Assembly: GCA_964643725.1 (NCBI GenBank)
Contig: CAZXTL010000001.1
Coordinates: 62,001-126,000 of the forward strand
Length of the DNA: 64,000 nucleotides
Reading direction: 5' to 3'
DNA from: DYQY01 sp964643725
Lineage (GTDB): Bacteria; Margulisbacteria; Riflemargulisbacteria; GWF2-35-9; DYQY01
Notes under the pieces: model-generated
Told to the model about the DNA's origin: nothing
The model's database searches: none
The model's input: only the letters and a program-made list of their open reading frames with translations
Made by a program: the position numbers and the translations under genes
Shown: one piece after another, positions 61,540 to 64,000 of the stretch
Layout: every line of letters begins with the position of its first letter
How positions within the stretch are numbered: position 1 is the first letter of the stretch

Positions 61540-64000
61540 ATGGTGAAACGATATGCTCTTACTTATGCTCAAAAATTACTATTATCAGAACAGCTGTATG
61601 ATATAGATTCTTCCCATTTAAATATTGGTGGCTATTTATTGGTACAGGGAAAAATGAATCCTGTGCTTTTTGAGCATGCAGTTAATCTTGTTTGTGAAGA
61701 GAATGAGATACTAAGAACAATTTTTGTGCTAAATAGTGATGGTGATTATTTTCAAGAAGTACGAGATGCAACTAATGAGGTTGTTATTAAGGATTTCAGT
61801 ATGAATGTAGACGCTGATAAGAGTTGTATCGAGTGGATTCAAAAAAGATTTTATAAACCATTTCAGGTAAATGGCGGTAATCTTTACGAGATAGGTCTTT
61901 TACTTGTTGGAGAAAAATCATATTTTTATTCAATATATAATCATTTGATTGCAGATGGATGGAGTGTTGCCTTAGCTGCTAAGAAGATAGTTCAGAAATA
62001 TGAGTTATTACTTTATGGAAAGAGTATAGTTGTAGATAATAATTGTTCTTTTTTTGATGCCCAAGCCAATAGTAAAGAATATATTAATTCTTTAAGATAT
62101 AAGGCAGACCGTCAGTATTGGAGAGATAAAGCAAAGGGTATTGGCGATTACTCGTGTGATATTTCTTATAAAAAAAGAGAAAAGAAAGTATCAAACTCAA
62201 TTTCAAGGGAACTAGAAATAAGTCAGGACCTTTATTCAGATGTTGTTGCATTTTGTAAGGGAAATAACTTAGTTACTTTTCATTTTTTCTTAGCTATTTT
62301 TTTGCTCATAGTAAAACTTAGAACAGGTGAAAACAAAGTATTACTTAATGTTAGAGTTCAAAATAGATCATCAAAGAAGGAGCGGGAATGTTTGGGTTCC
62401 TTTTCGAGTATTATTCCATTAGTAGCAAATCTTGATAGTGAAAACATTTTTAATATTTTTGCGTTAATTAGTACGGAGTTAATGAAAAATTACAGGCATC
62501 GTAGGTGTTGTATGGATGAGTTTTACCCCAGTGTTGTGGTGGAAGGCAATTCTGATTTAGGTGGAGCAATGGTTGTTTCCTATGAGCCATTTGATTATAA
62601 CTATTCAATAAGCGGGTTTGAGGTAGAGGCGTTTACCTTATCTTCAGGAAGTATTGCAGACTCCTTGGATATTCATATTAGAGAGTATCATAAAAATAAT
62701 AGAGTTTTTATTAGTATGTATTTTGACAAGAATCTTTTTGATGAAACTGAAGCAGATATCTTTGTGGAACAGTTTAAGTCTTTAGTTAATAGAGTAGTTG
62801 GTGAAGGAATCTCAGAGGTTAAACCTCTTCTATTAATCACCAATTTCGAAAAAAGTATTTTAGATAAGATGAACGATACCGACAGAATACTTTCTAAGGA
62901 CAATTTATGTTCTGTGTTAGATGATGTGTTTTTCGCAAACACTTCTTCGATAGCAGTTGTTTGCTCTGACAGGAAATATCCTTATAGTGAGCTTCTGATA
63001 CAGTCATATAAGGTTGCAGGTTATTTGCAAAGTTTAGAAATATGTTGTGGTGACAGAGTAGCTGTAGTTATGGATTATTCTTTTGATATGATAGCTGTGA
63101 TGACAGGTATTGTTTTATGTGGGGCTGTCTTTGTGCCAATAAGTAATAAGGATCCGATAGAAAGGATAGGCAAGATAGTTAGTGATAGCAAAGCTGCAAT
63201 GATTGTTACTGATAATCTAATAGATTTAGCTTGTGAGCAGTTTTTAATAAATACGATATATGAAACTGATAAGAAATTTGATAAAAGTAAAGTCGTTTTA
63301 TCAGAAAAGGACCCATGTTATATAGTATATACCTCCGGGTCCACAGGTGAACCTAAGGGCGTTATCAATACTCATATTGCTGTTATTAATGTATTGGATG
63401 AGTGGATAGAAAGATACAAAATTGTAGGAGAACCGTTTGTTTTGCTTCAAACGTCTTCCTTTGCACACGATGTTTTTATTGGTAATTACTTGAAAACAAT
63501 AGCAACTGGAGGGACCCTTGTTCTTCCAACAGATGAAGAGCGACATGACCTTAATAAACTTTCTATTCTTTTAGAAAACAATAAGGTTAATACACTAGAC
63601 TCTACTCCTTCTTTGATATCTATGTTGGTTGATTATATCGAGAGAGTTGGTATAGACGATAGTTCTATTAAGTTGATAATTGTTGGTTCTGATATTTGTT
63701 CATTAGAAGATTTTAGAAGATTATTCGTAAAGTATAAAGATCGGGCTACAGTAATTAATTCATATGGGGTTTCAGAGTCAGCAATATATAGTACTGACTA
63801 TAGTACTGAAGTTGATGAAGAGTTGCCTGTTTCAGGCAATTTACCTATAGGCAGACCATTTAGAAACACAAAAATGTATGTTCTTAATGATGAGTTTAAG
63901 CCAGTGAACATTGGCTCTGTTGGTGAACTGTTTATTGCAGGTTATGGGTTGGCGGAAGGGTACACCTCCTTAGAGTTATCTAAGGCTAAGTTCTTAGAGC
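61540..64000 (+). CDS. Non-ribosomal peptide synthetase, condensation-adenylation, partial (continues beyond window)
   Basis: From ATG 61540 the frame stays open for 820 codons to the window edge. Residues 1-430 are a condensation domain; its core motif reads NHLIADG (134-140) instead of HHxxxDG, keeping the second, catalytic His. Residues about 440-820 begin an adenylation domain: YSELLIQSYKVAGYL (A2-like region), YIVYTSGSTGEPKG (A3, about 593-606), FAHDVFIGNY (A4 with the Asp binding the amino group), NSYGVSESAIYS (A5) and GELFIAGYGLAEGY (A7-like). Beginning with a condensation domain implies an upstream module in another protein or a starter (acyl-loading) condensation domain. No clear Shine-Dalgarno precedes the ATG. 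The product is unknown. Confidence 0.92.
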   Translation, partial: MVKRYALTYAQKLLLSEQLYDIDSSHLNIGGYLLVQGKMNPVLFEHAVNLVCEENEILRTIFVLNSDGDYFQEVRDATNEVVIKDFSMNVDADKSCIEWIQKRFYKPFQVNGGNLYEIGLLLVGEKSYFYSIYNHLIADGWSVALAAKKIVQKYELLLYGKSIVVDNNCSFFDAQANSKEYINSLRYKADRQYWRDKAKGIGDYSCDISYKKREKKVSNSISRELEISQDLYSDVVAFCKGNNLVTFHFFLAIFLLIVKLRTGENKVLLNVRVQNRSSKKERECLGSFSSIIPLVANLDSENIFNIFALISTELMKNYRHRRCCMDEFYPSVVVEGNSDLGGAMVVSYEPFDYNYSISGFEVEAFTLSSGSIADSLDIHIREYHKNNRVFISMYFDKNLFDETEADIFVEQFKSLVNRVVGEGISEVKPLLLITNFEKSILDKMNDTDRILSKDNLCSVLDDVFFANTSSIAVVCSDRKYPYSELLIQSYKVAGYLQSLEICCGDRVAVVMDYSFDMIAVMTGIVLCGAVFVPISNKDPIERIGKIVSDSKAAMIVTDNLIDLACEQFLINTIYETDKKFDKSKVVLSEKDPCYIVYTSGSTGEPKGVINTHIAVINVLDEWIERYKIVGEPFVLLQTSSFAHDVFIGNYLKTIATGGTLVLPTDEERHDLNKLSILLENNKVNTLDSTPSLISMLVDYIERVGIDDSSIKLIIVGSDICSLEDFRRLFVKYKDRATVINSYGVSESAIYSTDYSTEVDEELPVSGNLPIGRPFRNTKMYVLNDEFKPVNIGSVGELFIAGYGLAEGYTSLELSKAKFLE

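Overview
The window is AT-rich (by eye about one third G+C), densely packed and uses the standard code. It carries lipid A genes (fused fabZ-lpxA, lpxB), an outer-membrane TonB-dependent receptor, several beta-barrel-like proteins, S-layer-homology (SLH) repeats, a type IV pilus/secretion-type inner-membrane platform (PilM/PilN- and PilO-like) and lysine/DAP genes that include the LL-diaminopimelate aminotransferase dapL. Together these suggest a diderm bacterium with lipid A and DAP peptidoglycan. SLH plus lipid A plus dapL in an AT-rich genome would fit a cyanobacteria-sister candidate phylum such as Margulisbacteria, but that placement is inference and cannot be settled here.

Layout. 1-1603: a CheR-like methyltransferase (cut by the left edge) and a PAS protein. 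1825-2889: secreted polysaccharide deacetylase. 3086-3162: tRNA-Pro(GGG). 3208-4756: HipBA-type toxin-antitoxin module with three palindromic operator candidates. 4758-7751: PlsY-like protein, aspartokinase, ornithine/lysine decarboxylase. 7752-8307: repeat-rich spacer with a MITE-like element. 8308-12730: one overlapping block pilMN-like, pilO-like, fabZ-lpxA, lpxB. 12731-14721: REP-like hairpins, a 5'-truncated barrel gene, a HigBA-type toxin-antitoxin module. 14722-15960: SLH protein. 15963-22098: complete F-type ATP synthase operon atpBEFHAGDC on the minus strand. 22222-28751: M18 aminopeptidase, flippase-like membrane protein, and a FecR/barrel protein facing a CHASE2 adenylate cyclase. 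28812-31453: ilvD and an M23 peptidase interrupted by a frameshift in an A9 tract. 31454-39706: lgt, glycoside hydrolase-like, sensor kinase without an ATPase domain, response regulator, dnaE in one minus-strand run. 39763-42724: tatD, tcdA, pabC/pabB-like. 42930-45602: cobalamin riboswitch, BtuB-like receptor, BtuF-like binding protein. 45628-48321: second copy of the MITE-like element, DUF2147 protein, ArnT-like transferase. 48387-53713: accC, nusB, ribE, ribBA, ribH, sugar-type ABC ATPase. 53706-56873: rnc, dapL, dapF. 56948-61498: tight plus-strand operon birA, peroxiredoxin, nadA, bioB, mnmA, acylphosphatase. 61540-64000: start of a non-ribosomal peptide synthetase that runs off the right edge.

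How it fits together. lysC, dapL and dapF supply DAP for the wall. accC, birA and bioB link biotin synthesis and attachment to fatty acid synthesis, and fabZ-lpxA with lpxB branch from that into lipid A. The riboswitch, BtuB and BtuF form a B12 uptake unit that lacks its inner-membrane permease here. Recurrent GTCAT...ATGAC hairpin elements fill most of the longer spacers. Two gene pieces run off the window edges (positions 1 and 64000).
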